From NCBI GenBank assembly GCA_934317005.1, contig CAKREB010000014.1:1-64000 (forward strand): a stretch of DNA of 64,000 bases, read 5' to 3'. This stretch comes from an uncultured Lachnospiraceae bacterium. Lineage in GTDB: Bacteria; Bacillota; Clostridia; Lachnospirales; Lachnospiraceae. A program made the position numbers and the translations under genes. This document shows positions 51,274-60,448 of this stretch, in pieces. The first letter of the stretch is position 1. The number at the start of each line of letters is the position of its first letter. Under the pieces are notes generated by a model, which saw only the letters and a list, made by a program, of their open reading frames with translations, was not told the DNA's origin and searched no databases.

Positions 51274-53028
51274 ATGGAAAAAATAGATCCTTCTTTAAAT
51301 CTGGCACTGTGGCTTGCAGAAAATAATATGGTTCAAAATGAATCTCTCCAATATGGTTATGATGCAGAAAAGAAACTCTGGACTGTCATCGTAAAGCATA
51401 TTGGAGAGATTCGTTATATAGAAGATGCCTTTCCGGGAACGAGAGTGGTAGAACTTTTTAATCAATATGCGATCATTACGACATCCGCACAAAATCTGTT
51501 ACTTATTGCAGAACTTCCGGAGATAGAATTTATGGAAAAACCAAAAAAACTGTATTTTAATCTGGATCGTGGAAGGGGTGCATCCTGCATCAATACCGTG
51601 CAACAGGGAAATGGCTTTAGCGGTCAGAAAAGCGGTCTGACAGGGCAGGGAGTTTTGATCGGTATTATTGATTCCGGTATCGATCTGCTTCATCCGGCAT
51701 TTTTAGATGATGAGGGAAATACAAGGATTGCATATCTTTGGGATCAAAGTATGTTGTCTGAAGAAGCAGGTGGGCAGACGCCAGAGCGATATGGATTTGG
51801 AAAGGAGTATAGCAGCACAGAACTGAATCAGATCATACAGTTCCTGATAAATACGCAGATGCCGGGCGAGGATCGCAGCAGTGGTCATGGGACATCAGTT
51901 GCAGGAGTAGCAGCAGGCAATGGAAATGGTTCTGTAGGCAGAAGGTATCGTGGAGTGGCAACGGAAAGTGAACTGATTGTTGTCAAGCTTTTTCGCAGGG
52001 AAGATGATTTTGCGGGAACGACACAGGTGATGGAAGGTCTGGATTATGTGATACGAAAGGCGATTGCATTGCAAAAACCGATCGCAGTGAATTTAAGTTT
52101 TGGTAACAACAGTGGAGCGCATGATGGGCGTTCTCTTTTTGAAAATTATATTTCAGAGTTAAATGGTGTGTGGAAAAATGTCATCGTCGTGGCATCGGGA
52201 AATGAGGGAGATGCCAGACATCATGCAAGTGTTATGTTAGAAAGTGGCAGTGAGGAAGTACCTTTTGCAATAGGTGCCAATGAAACGGCTATGACTTTGC
52301 AGATATGGAAACAATATGTGGATGATGTGTCAATACAGATAGTATCTCCATCCGGTGAAACAGTTTCAGTCGTGCGGGAAGAAGGCGAAGCGGTTTCGTA
52401 CAAAATAGGAAATGACAGACTTTTTGTCTTTTATGGGGCACCTACACCGTACACGATCGCGCAGGAAATCTATATAGAATGGATTCCGCAGACAGCAGGT
52501 GGTACGGTTACAAGTGGCGTGTGGTCGATTGTGTTTACGGCAGACGACGTGCAGGATGGAAGGATAGACCTGTGGCTTCCGACAATAGAAGCAGTAGGAC
52601 TGTCTACCGGTTTTTTGCGCGCTGATCCTGATACGACACTGACGATTCCTGCGACTGCTTTTTTGATCGTGACGGTAGGAGCATATCGGGTAGATACAGA
52701 AAGTGTGTCATCTTTTTCAGGAAGAGGGAATACGGCGGATGGGCGAGCGATGCCGACACTGCTGGCACCGGGGGTGGGGGTGATTACTACGGTTCCGGGT
52801 GGCGGCTATAGTCCAAGAACTGGGACATCGATCGCAGCACCTTTTGTAACGGGGAGTGCGGCACTTATGATGGAGTGGGGGATTGTACAGGAGAATGATC
52901 CGTATCTTTATGGGGAGAAAATTAAGGCATATTTGATGAAGGGGGCCAGAAAGTTTACAAATCAGACGCAGGTGCCATCGCAGGCAGAGGGATACGGAGC
53001 ATTATGTCTGGGAAACTCCTTTCCGTAA
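51274..53028 (+). CDS. S8 subtilase, CspB/CspC-like
   Basis: A 584-residue subtilisin-family protease. The triad is intact: Asp in IGIIDSGIDLLHP (about 133), His in SSGHGTSVAGVAAG (about 206) and Ser in TGTSIAAPFVTGSAAL (about 516). A jellyroll-type insertion between His and Ser makes it larger than subtilisin and resembles the Csp germination proteases of clostridia. No signal peptide is seen, consistent with spore location. A Csp role in activating SleC is inferred from architecture only. Confidence 0.85.
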   Translation: MEKIDPSLNLALWLAENNMVQNESLQYGYDAEKKLWTVIVKHIGEIRYIEDAFPGTRVVELFNQYAIITTSAQNLLLIAELPEIEFMEKPKKLYFNLDRGRGASCINTVQQGNGFSGQKSGLTGQGVLIGIIDSGIDLLHPAFLDDEGNTRIAYLWDQSMLSEEAGGQTPERYGFGKEYSSTELNQIIQFLINTQMPGEDRSSGHGTSVAGVAAGNGNGSVGRRYRGVATESELIVVKLFRREDDFAGTTQVMEGLDYVIRKAIALQKPIAVNLSFGNNSGAHDGRSLFENYISELNGVWKNVIVVASGNEGDARHHASVMLESGSEEVPFAIGANETAMTLQIWKQYVDDVSIQIVSPSGETVSVVREEGEAVSYKIGNDRLFVFYGAPTPYTIAQEIYIEWIPQTAGGTVTSGVWSIVFTADDVQDGRIDLWLPTIEAVGLSTGFLRADPDTTLTIPATAFLIVTVGAYRVDTESVSSFSGRGNTADGRAMPTLLAPGVGVITTVPGGGYSPRTGTSIAAPFVTGSAALMMEWGIVQENDPYLYGEKIKAYLMKGARKFTNQTQVPSQAEGYGALCLGNSFP

Positions 53029-53037
53029 AAAAAGTAG

Positions 53038-53066
53038 TTGACGAAATTTTATCAATATGATAGGAT
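53038..53066 (+). promoter_or_regulatory. mntP promoter
   Basis: TTGACG (53038-53043), 17-base spacer, TAGGAT (53061-53066), directly before the riboswitch. Confidence 0.65.
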
Positions 53067-53196
53067 GAGAAAACTACCGCGAGGGAGTAATCGGCACGCA
53101 AGTGTAATAATATCGACATGATGGCGAAAGCCCGGTGTTATTTTAAATGGTGAGACTCATGGACAGTGTTAGATAGATGCTGTCTATGGGTCTTTT
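53065..53196 (+). promoter_or_regulatory. yybP-ykoY manganese riboswitch, mntP
   Basis: The leader contains the conserved GGGAGTA (53083-53089), a GACATGATGGCGAAAGCC helix region and GGTGAGACTCAT, typical of the yybP-ykoY family, which binds Mn. ATGAG (53065-53069) can pair with CTCAT (53156-53160) as P1. The same 3' strand also forms a terminator, GACTCATGGACAG (53154-53166) with CTGTCTATGGGTC (53180-53192), followed by TTTT. Mn binding would keep P1 closed and allow readthrough into mntP. Confidence 0.85.
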
Positions 53197-53246
53197 GTGC
53201 GTCTGGAAGATACATATACGTTTTCGTATGAGAGGAGAAAAAAAGA

Positions 53247-53804
53247 ATGAGTATTGTAGAACTTTCTATTTTGGCAGTTGGCTTGTCTATGGATGCTTTT
53301 GCTGTATCAATCTGTAAGGGGCTTTCGCTGGGAAAAATTAAGATAAAGCATATGTGTACGGCAGGAGCATGGTTTGGAGGATTTCAGGCGTTGATGCCGT
53401 TGATCGGTTATTTTCTTGGAAGCCTTTTTGCGGATATGATTACGAAATATGACCATTGGATTGCCTTTGCACTTTTAGCGATGATCGGTCTGAACATAGT
53501 CAGAGAGGCACTTGGAGAGGAGGAGCATGTGGATGGCTCCATGACAGTAAAGTCCATGTTTTTACTGGCGGTAGCTACAAGCATTGATGCACTTGCAGTA
53601 GGTGTAACGTTTGCGTTCCTGGATGTTGCAATTGTTCCGGCTGTATTATTTATCGGCTGCGTGACATTTGTCTGTTCTGCCCTCGGTGTCAAGATCGGCA
53701 GCGTCTTTGGCAGCAGATATCAGGCAAAAGCAGAAATCTGTGGTGGCATCGTTTTAGTTTTGATCGGTGTTAAGATTCTGTTAGAGGGAATTGGGATTTT
53801 GTAA
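53247..53804 (+). CDS. mntP: Manganese efflux pump MntP
   Basis: A 185-residue membrane protein with six helices that exports Mn(II). The family marks are LSMDAFAVSICKG (about 14-26) and its internal repeat ATSIDALAVGVTFA (about 109-122), which carry the paired Asp residues. GAGAGGAG precedes ATG 53247. A yybP-ykoY riboswitch directly upstream supports the Mn role. The next gene, a P-type ATPase, has its own Mn riboswitch. Confidence 0.95.
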   Translation: MSIVELSILAVGLSMDAFAVSICKGLSLGKIKIKHMCTAGAWFGGFQALMPLIGYFLGSLFADMITKYDHWIAFALLAMIGLNIVREALGEEEHVDGSMTVKSMFLLAVATSIDALAVGVTFAFLDVAIVPAVLFIGCVTFVCSALGVKIGSVFGSRYQAKAEICGGIVLVLIGVKILLEGIGIL

Positions 53805-53820
53805 ATTGTTAAAAAAGTGA

Positions 53821-53849
53821 TTGACGAGAAGATAGGCTTGTGTTAAAAT
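53821..53849 (+). promoter_or_regulatory. P-type ATPase promoter
   Basis: TTGACG (53821-53826), 17-base spacer, TAAAAT (53844-53849) with an extended TG. Confidence 0.75.
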
Positions 53850-54000
53850 TTGCCTAATATTAGGGAGTAGTTCGCATCCTATGAACGGGTGTTGTACAGT
53901 TCGTCATCACGTTATGCTCGGCATAACCGGACTGTGCACTGAAATAAGAACGAGACTTTTATCGTACTATCAGATACGGTAAAAGTCTCGTTCTTTTTTT
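53850..54000 (+). promoter_or_regulatory. yybP-ykoY manganese riboswitch, P-type ATPase
   Basis: A second aptamer: TTAGGGAGTAG near 53861, a GTCATCACGTTATGCTCGGCATAACCGGAC arm (split here by its loops), and AACGAGACTTT. The 3' strand of the aptamer also builds a 20-bp terminator, 53947-53966 with 53975-53994, followed by seven T. The terminator stem is much stronger than the one before mntP, so the OFF state should be tighter. Confidence 0.82.
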
Positions 54001-54065
54001 ACTTTATAGGAAACTTTTCGTTTCCTATAAAGTAAAAAAACGCTTCGTTTTCCGTAAAGGAAAAC
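54001..54065. repeat. Two hairpins before the P-type ATPase
   Basis: ACTTTATAGGAAAC (54001-54014) pairs perfectly with 54020-54033, and GTTTTCC (54047-54053) with GGAAAAC (54059-54065). They lie between riboswitch terminator and SD and could influence translation or mRNA stability. Confidence 0.5.
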
Positions 54066-54098
54066 TGCTCCCGCTAAACAAAATAAAGGAGGGCATCT

Positions 54099-56708
54099 AT
54101 GAGAGAAGAATGGAAATGTCTGGCTGGTGAGTTGGAAAAAGAGTTTCAGGTGACAAAGGAACAGGGACTTTCTACGAAGCAGGTGAATCAGATCCGTCAG
54201 GAGAAAGGGCAGAATATTTTACAGGAGGGGAAGAAAAAGAGTGTTTTTGAGGTTTTTGCAGAACAGTTTTGTGATCTTTTGGTCATTATTCTTTTGATCG
54301 CTGCCGGAATCTCAATGTTTTCCGGTGATGCAGAGAGTACGATTGTAATCCTTTTAGTTCTGGTGATGAATGCAGTGCTTGGAACGATTCAGCATGTCAA
54401 GGCACAAAAATCACTGGATAGCTTAAAACAGCTTTCCTCTCCGAGTGCAAAAGTGATCCGTGATGGAAGTAAGATAGAGGTTCCGTCTAAGGATATTGTT
54501 CCGGGGGATATCGTTGTACTGGAAGCGGGGGATATGGTGGTTGCCGATGGTAGGATCCTGCAGAACTATTCTTTGCAGGTCAATGAAAGCTCTCTGACCG
54601 GAGAGTCGACAAATATTGACAAATCAGATGTTGTGATCACGGAAGATGTTGCATTGGCAGATCGGACAAATATGGTATATTCCGGCAGTCTTGTGACGTA
54701 TGGACGTGCCGTTGTACTTGTGACGGCAACCGGTATGGACACAGAGATTGGAAGGATTGCCGGCCTGATGAATGCAGCAAAGGAGCGGAAAACGCCGCTG
54801 CAAGCGAGCTTAGATCAGTTTAGCGCACGGCTGGCAGTTATGATCATGCTTGTCTGTGCGGTGGTATTTGGGTTATGTCTATATCGCAGGATGCCTTTGT
54901 TAGATTCTATGATGTTTGCCGTGGCACTGGCGGTAGCAGCGATTCCAGAGGCACTTAGCTCGATCGTTACGATCGTACAGGCGATGGGAACGCAGAAAAT
55001 GGCGAAGGAAAATGCAGTGATCAAACAGTTGAAGGCAGTTGAAAGCTTAGGCTGTGTTTCTGTGATCTGTTCGGATAAGACGGGAACGTTGACACAGAAT
55101 AGGATGACAGTAGTAGAAATATACATAGATGGTGTATGTAAAAAACCGGAAGAGCTGGATGCAGGGAGCCGGATGCAGCGCCAGTTTTTGTATGATGCCG
55201 TTTTGACAAATGATTCCAGACTTGTGGATGGAAAAGGAATCGGTGATCCGACGGAGTATGCGCTTTTGGAAATGTTTCGTAAGGTGCGTAACAGAGATGT
55301 CTGGGGAGCAGACGGAAAGGATGAAGATGCGCTTCGGCAGTCGATGAAGCGATTGGAAGAATTACCTTTTGACTCCAACCGAAAGCTTATGAGTACCAAA
55401 TACTGTATTGAGGGAGTGTCAACGGTGCTTACAAAGGGGGCGGTTGATGTATTGTTAGACCGTTGCGTAAAGATTCGACGCGCAGAGGGTCTGTATGATA
55501 TGACGGAGCGTGAAAAGGAACAGATACACAGGCAGAACCGTAGTTTTTCTAAAGAAGGGCTTCGTGTACTTGCTTTTGCGTATAAAGAAACGGAGCAGAT
55601 GCTTACGTTTGACAGTGAAACGGGACTGACCTTTTTGGGGTTAGCAGCAATGGTAGATCCTCCGCGTGAGGAGTCCGTGGCGGCGGTAGCAGCTGCAAAA
55701 AGAGCGGGAATCCGACCAATCATGATCACGGGAGATCACAAGATTACAGCGGTAGCGATCGCAAAGCAGATTGGGATATTTGAAGAGGGGGACAGTGCAG
55801 TGACCGGCATGGAGCTTGATGCAATGAGCGAGGAAGAGCTTGATCGTAAGATTACATCTATATCGGTATATGCAAGAGTATCGCCGGAAAATAAGATCCG
55901 AATTGTGGAGGCATGGCAGAAGCGTGGAAATATTGTTGCGATGACAGGGGATGGTGTCAATGATGCGCCGGCATTAAAGAAAGCAGATATAGGTGTGGCA
56001 ATGGGGATAACAGGAACAGAGGTTTCAAAGGATGCAGCAGCCATGATCCTGTCAGATGATAATTTTGCAACAATCATCAAGGCAGTTACAAATGGAAGAA
56101 ATGTCTATCGGAATATTAAAAATGCGGTATTATTTTTACTTTCCGGAAATATGGCAGGCATCTTGTCCGTGTTATACACTTCGCTTGCAGGACTTCCGGT
56201 GCCTTTTCAGCCGGTTCATCTGCTCTTTATCAATCTTTTGACGGATTCCCTGCCGGCACTTGCGATAGGAATGGAACCATCAGACAATTCTCTTTTAGAG
56301 GAAAAACCGAGAGATCCTTCGGTAGGAATTTTATCGGGAAAATTTGTACAAAAAATGATTGGACAGGGGCTGTTGATCGCTATTGTGACAATCGTGGCAT
56401 ATTATCTGGGTTTAGCAAAGGATGCGGCCCATGCTTCTACAATGGCATTTGCAACACTGACGCTTGCAAGGCTGTTTCATGGTTTTAACTGCCGTGGCGA
56501 AAAGTCCATTTTTCAGTTGAAGCTTCGTACGAATCCGTATAGTATCTATGCATTTCTGGCAGGAAGCTGTCTGTTAGCGGCAGTTATCTTTGTTCCAGTG
56601 CTGCGTCCAATGTTTGAAATCGATAAGTTAAGCAGCATGGCAGTGGCTTGGATCGTGGTTTTAGCAGCCTTACCGACAGCAGTGATACAATATCTGAAAT
56701 CTGCCTGA
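54099..56708 (+). CDS. P-type cation-transporting ATPase (P2 type)
   Basis: An 869-residue membrane pump that exports Ca or Mn using ATP. The actuator loop has SLTGESTNIDK, TM4 has IPEALSSIV (Ca pumps: PEGLP), the phosphorylated Asp is in CSDKTGTLTQNRM (about 326-338), and MTGDGVNDAPALKKADIGVAMG is the hinge (shown in parts). AAGGAGGG precedes ATG 54099. A Mn riboswitch in front strongly suggests Mn export; ykoY/yoaB-type riboswitch control of such ATPases is known. Confidence 0.92.
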   Translation: MREEWKCLAGELEKEFQVTKEQGLSTKQVNQIRQEKGQNILQEGKKKSVFEVFAEQFCDLLVIILLIAAGISMFSGDAESTIVILLVLVMNAVLGTIQHVKAQKSLDSLKQLSSPSAKVIRDGSKIEVPSKDIVPGDIVVLEAGDMVVADGRILQNYSLQVNESSLTGESTNIDKSDVVITEDVALADRTNMVYSGSLVTYGRAVVLVTATGMDTEIGRIAGLMNAAKERKTPLQASLDQFSARLAVMIMLVCAVVFGLCLYRRMPLLDSMMFAVALAVAAIPEALSSIVTIVQAMGTQKMAKENAVIKQLKAVESLGCVSVICSDKTGTLTQNRMTVVEIYIDGVCKKPEELDAGSRMQRQFLYDAVLTNDSRLVDGKGIGDPTEYALLEMFRKVRNRDVWGADGKDEDALRQSMKRLEELPFDSNRKLMSTKYCIEGVSTVLTKGAVDVLLDRCVKIRRAEGLYDMTEREKEQIHRQNRSFSKEGLRVLAFAYKETEQMLTFDSETGLTFLGLAAMVDPPREESVAAVAAAKRAGIRPIMITGDHKITAVAIAKQIGIFEEGDSAVTGMELDAMSEEELDRKITSISVYARVSPENKIRIVEAWQKRGNIVAMTGDGVNDAPALKKADIGVAMGITGTEVSKDAAAMILSDDNFATIIKAVTNGRNVYRNIKNAVLFLLSGNMAGILSVLYTSLAGLPVPFQPVHLLFINLLTDSLPALAIGMEPSDNSLLEEKPRDPSVGILSGKFVQKMIGQGLLIAIVTIVAYYLGLAKDAAHASTMAFATLTLARLFHGFNCRGEKSIFQLKLRTNPYSIYAFLAGSCLLAAVIFVPVLRPMFEIDKLSSMAVAWIVVLAALPTAVIQYLKSA

Positions 56709-56777
56709 ACTTAAAATAAATCCTCTTTGCTTCTGCAAGGAATTATGATACTATGGAAGCAGGGAGGCATTGAAAAA

Positions 56778-59700
56778 ATGAAAAGGTTTGGAATACATAG
56801 AAAGCATTTATATAGAATCAATTACTTTAAGAAAAAAGCATCGATGGGAAAGCTGTTTTTTATATTGGCAGCATTCTTTTTTGGATGCTTTTTTTGTGGA
56901 CAGGATGTAAAGGGTGCAGAAAAGGATTATAAAAAGGTGCTTTTTATCAGTTCGTATTCTTATGATTGGGGAAGTGTTCCGGATCAGTTAGAAGGAGTCC
57001 GGGAGGGCATTGGAAATGATGTGGATGTAGATTATATATTTATGGATGCGAAAAAACGTGAGGAAGAGCTTGCACAGGCTGATCTGGTACAGCGTCTGCG
57101 AAAGGATCAGAGAGCGAAGGGTGGTACACTGGATTATGATCTGATCATGGTAGGGGATGATCCGGCATTAGAGATGTGCCTGAAATATAGAGATGAATTT
57201 TTTAAAAATCTTCCGATCGTGTTTGAAGGGATCAACGATGTAGAAAGTGCAAAAGAGGTTGCGAAGAATCCAAAGATTACCGGTGTAACAGAGCAGATGC
57301 CGTTTTACGAAACAATCCATCTTGCTGATATGCTGTATCCGCAGGCAAAAAATATCGTTGCGATCAGCAATGGCACGAATACGGGCAAGGGATCTTTACA
57401 GCAGTATTATGCATGCGAAAAGGATTATCCGAATCTAAAGTTTTCTTCTATCAATACGATGAACTATTCTGTAGAAGAGCTTCAAAAGATTGTATCGGAA
57501 TATGATGAAGATACGATTCTTCTCTGCCTGATGTTTGACCGTGACAGGACAGGACGAAAGTTTGAAATGCAGCGCGGTGTAAGCTGGCTTTATGATGTGG
57601 CAAAGATTCCTATTTTTCGTGCCGATGAGCTTGGAATTGAAGAAGGAGCACTGGGAGGCTGTATGATCTCATTCCGTGATATGGGATATCGTGCGGCGAA
57701 GATGGCAAAAAGAATCTTAAACGGAGCAGACCCGGCTGACATGCCAATCGTAGAGATGCCATCTTTCTATGAATTAAATTGGAAGGTGATGCAGAAGTTT
57801 GGTATTGGAAAGGGTGCATTACAGGGGGAAAATGTAAGATATAGGGACTATCAGCCGGACTTTTTGGAAAGAAACAGACTGGTACTTTTGATCGCACTGG
57901 GAATTGTGCTGTTTTCCGGCGGTGTGATCGTGATATTGTTATATGAGAATCGAAAAAGATATTGGCTCAACAAAGATCTGGTAGAGGCCAGTCAGTCTTT
58001 AGATGCAGCGATAGAGATTGCGAATCTGGTGTTTTTTGAATATTATCCGGATATTCATCTTGCGGTCGGACTCAGTAAGCACGATCCGTTTCTGTTAGAA
58101 AAGTCGCTGACAGACTATCCGCAGAGCTTTTTGGAGCGTCATCTGATCTGTGAGCAGGATATTCCAAAGTATCAGCAGCTCTTTGAAAAGATTGATCAGG
58201 GGGAGGATTATGCAGAGGCAGAGATCAGGCTGTGTTATAACGAAGTGGAACGCTGGTATCAGTATCGCATGAAATCTATATATGATGCAGAGGGTAAGCG
58301 GATCAAGGTTGTTGGAACAAGAATTGATATTAATCATTTGAAAGAACTGGAGGCAGGCTATCAGCATCATCTGAATGCTCTGTTTTCTTCGAATCCGAAT
58401 ACGATCATTTCCTGTCATGTCAATCTGACCAAGAGAAAGATTTTGAAGCTATATACGGTCAGAGACGGAAGAATGAGAGAAACCATGCAGGAAACTTCGG
58501 ATATTGACCAGTTGATCAGACAGATTGCAGCTACGATCAGACTAAAGAGTGAAAGAGATCAGTTTTTGGAAACATTTTCTATACCACATCTGATCGAGGA
58601 GTGTAATCTGGGAAATAAAGTGATAAGTATGAGTTACCGCTGTACAGTTGATGGAGAACAGCAGTGGGTTAATACGATTGCAGAGATGGTGGTTGAACCA
58701 AGCACCGGGGAGATTGATACGGTATTTCATGCCGTGGATGTTACCTATAACCGTGTTCTGGAGCTGCTTTTGGAAAGTGCGGCAAGTCATGATTATGATT
58801 CTTTATCCTTTGTCTTTGGAAAGTCACAGCGTTTTGTAAGTTATAGCTGGCTGCATCCAAAGGAAATGATGATAGAAAATCAGTACAGAAACACATTGCT
58901 GGAGGAACTGAATAGAAATCAGATAGAAAATAAGGAAGAGATTGAGAAGAAGTTAGAGTGGGATGCCATATTGGATCAGTTAAACCAATATGGCGAGTAT
59001 ACGATATTTGTAAACCAGTATCAGGAAAATGGCGAAAAGAAGCGTAAGAAGCTGCAATTTTTCTATATTGATGAAACAGAAAAGCTTATCTTGGCTTCCC
59101 AGCGTGATGTAACGGATATTTATGAAAATGAGGCAAAGCAGAAAGAGGCTTTGGCAGAAGCACTAGAGCAGGCAAAGGCGGCAAATAAAGCAAAGACAGA
59201 GTTCTTGTCGCGAATGAGTCATGACATGCGCACGCCAATGAATGCGATCATAGGAATCACAACGCTTGCAATGGATGAAACCGATAAGCCGGAAGCAGTA
59301 GAAAGGAATCTAAAGAAAATTCATTCGGCAAGTCACTTTTTGCTTAGTCTGATCAATGATATTTTAGATATGACAAAGATAGAGGATGGCGCGATCAGAC
59401 TGCACAATGAAGCATATTATTATGAGGACTTTCTTGGTGAATTAAAAACAATGTTTGAACCTTTGTGCAGGGAAAATGGTATTGAGTTAGTCTTTGAATG
59501 CAGAAATGGCAAGCTTCCGACTGTATTGGGAGATAAGATGCGTATCAACCAGATTTTCTTTAATGTGCTTTCTAACGCTGTTAAATTCACGCCGGAGGGT
59601 GGAAAGATTACTTATCGTGAAGAGCATGTAGAGGTAAAGGGTGAGTACCTTTGTGGAGATTACAGTATTACCGATACAGGAATCGGTATGAGTAAGGAGT

Positions 59701-60350
59701 TCCAGCAGAGGATGTTTGACCCGTTTGTGCAGGAGGACAGTGCACTGACTTCAAAAATACAGGGAACAGGTCTGGGACTTAGTATTACAAAGAGCCTGAT
59801 CGAACTGATGGGAGGAAGCATTAAGATTGAGAGTGAACTGGATGTTGGAACGAAGGTGACACTTCATTTTGAATGCAGGCTGGCGCATGAAAAAGAGCAG
59901 GAGAAGGCACCAGAGGAGGAGAAGCGTTTTGAAGAGCAATCCATTCTGGCAGGAAAGAACATACTTTTGGTGGAGGATCATCCGCTTAACACAGAGATTG
60001 CCAAAAGACTCTTAGAGAGAAAGGGAATGACCGTTTCCTGTGCAGTGAATGGAGAAGAGGGAGTAAAATGCTTTGAAGCTTCGAAAGAGGGGGCATTTGA
60101 TGCTGTCCTGATGGATATTCGTATGCCGGTTATGGATGGACTGGAGGCTGCGCGTGCAATCCGTAAGCTTGCAAGAGAGGATGCGCAGACGGTTCCGATC
60201 ATTGCGATGACTGCCAATGCCTATCAGGAGGATATCATGATGTCTAAACTGGCAGGAATGGATGCCCATCTTGCCAAACCGATTGAGCCGGAAGTCTTGT
60301 ATGAAGCCCTTGCAAAAAAGATTTATGAGGGCAGAGAGAGTTGTTCATAA
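56778..60350 (+). CDS. Hybrid histidine kinase with ABC-type solute-binding sensor
   Basis: A 1190-residue sensor. An N-terminal hydrophobic segment (about 32-52) exports a sensor domain of the ABC_sub_bind type (VLFISSYSYDWGSVPDQ near 62; MISFRDMGYRAAKMA near 295). A membrane helix near 385-405 follows, then PAS-like regions, HisKA with FLSRMSHDMRTPMNAIIG (phosphorylated His at about 815), the ATPase with NQIFFNVLSNAVKF, and a C-terminal receiver (VLMDIRMPVMDG, Asp near 1115). GGAGG lies ten bases before ATG 56778. No HPt or separate regulator gene is adjacent, so the output is unknown. Confidence 0.87.
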   Translation: MKRFGIHRKHLYRINYFKKKASMGKLFFILAAFFFGCFFCGQDVKGAEKDYKKVLFISSYSYDWGSVPDQLEGVREGIGNDVDVDYIFMDAKKREEELAQADLVQRLRKDQRAKGGTLDYDLIMVGDDPALEMCLKYRDEFFKNLPIVFEGINDVESAKEVAKNPKITGVTEQMPFYETIHLADMLYPQAKNIVAISNGTNTGKGSLQQYYACEKDYPNLKFSSINTMNYSVEELQKIVSEYDEDTILLCLMFDRDRTGRKFEMQRGVSWLYDVAKIPIFRADELGIEEGALGGCMISFRDMGYRAAKMAKRILNGADPADMPIVEMPSFYELNWKVMQKFGIGKGALQGENVRYRDYQPDFLERNRLVLLIALGIVLFSGGVIVILLYENRKRYWLNKDLVEASQSLDAAIEIANLVFFEYYPDIHLAVGLSKHDPFLLEKSLTDYPQSFLERHLICEQDIPKYQQLFEKIDQGEDYAEAEIRLCYNEVERWYQYRMKSIYDAEGKRIKVVGTRIDINHLKELEAGYQHHLNALFSSNPNTIISCHVNLTKRKILKLYTVRDGRMRETMQETSDIDQLIRQIAATIRLKSERDQFLETFSIPHLIEECNLGNKVISMSYRCTVDGEQQWVNTIAEMVVEPSTGEIDTVFHAVDVTYNRVLELLLESAASHDYDSLSFVFGKSQRFVSYSWLHPKEMMIENQYRNTLLEELNRNQIENKEEIEKKLEWDAILDQLNQYGEYTIFVNQYQENGEKKRKKLQFFYIDETEKLILASQRDVTDIYENEAKQKEALAEALEQAKAANKAKTEFLSRMSHDMRTPMNAIIGITTLAMDETDKPEAVERNLKKIHSASHFLLSLINDILDMTKIEDGAIRLHNEAYYYEDFLGELKTMFEPLCRENGIELVFECRNGKLPTVLGDKMRINQIFFNVLSNAVKFTPEGGKITYREEHVEVKGEYLCGDYSITDTGIGMSKEFQQRMFDPFVQEDSALTSKIQGTGLGLSITKSLIELMGGSIKIESELDVGTKVTLHFECRLAHEKEQEKAPEEEKRFEEQSILAGKNILLVEDHPLNTEIAKRLLERKGMTVSCAVNGEEGVKCFEASKEGAFDAVLMDIRMPVMDGLEAARAIRKLAREDAQTVPIIAMTANAYQEDIMMSKLAGMDAHLAKPIEPEVLYEALAKKIYEGRESCS

Positions 60351-60369
60351 AGCAATAATATGTTACAAT
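60341..60369 (+). promoter_or_regulatory. Hydrogenase promoter
   Basis: TTGTTC (60341-60346, inside the end of the kinase gene), 17-base spacer, TACAAT (60364-60369). Confidence 0.6.
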
Positions 60370-60448
60370 GAAATAATGTGTTTTTTGGTGCAATATTACA
60401 CCGTTACAAAGGGAAAGACGCAAAGCGTCTGCAGAATGGAGGATTACT

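Noticed and set aside
54815..55729. 304-codon minus-strand frame inside the P-type ATPase
   Set aside because: Antisense to conserved ATPase motifs, with no RBS or similarity.
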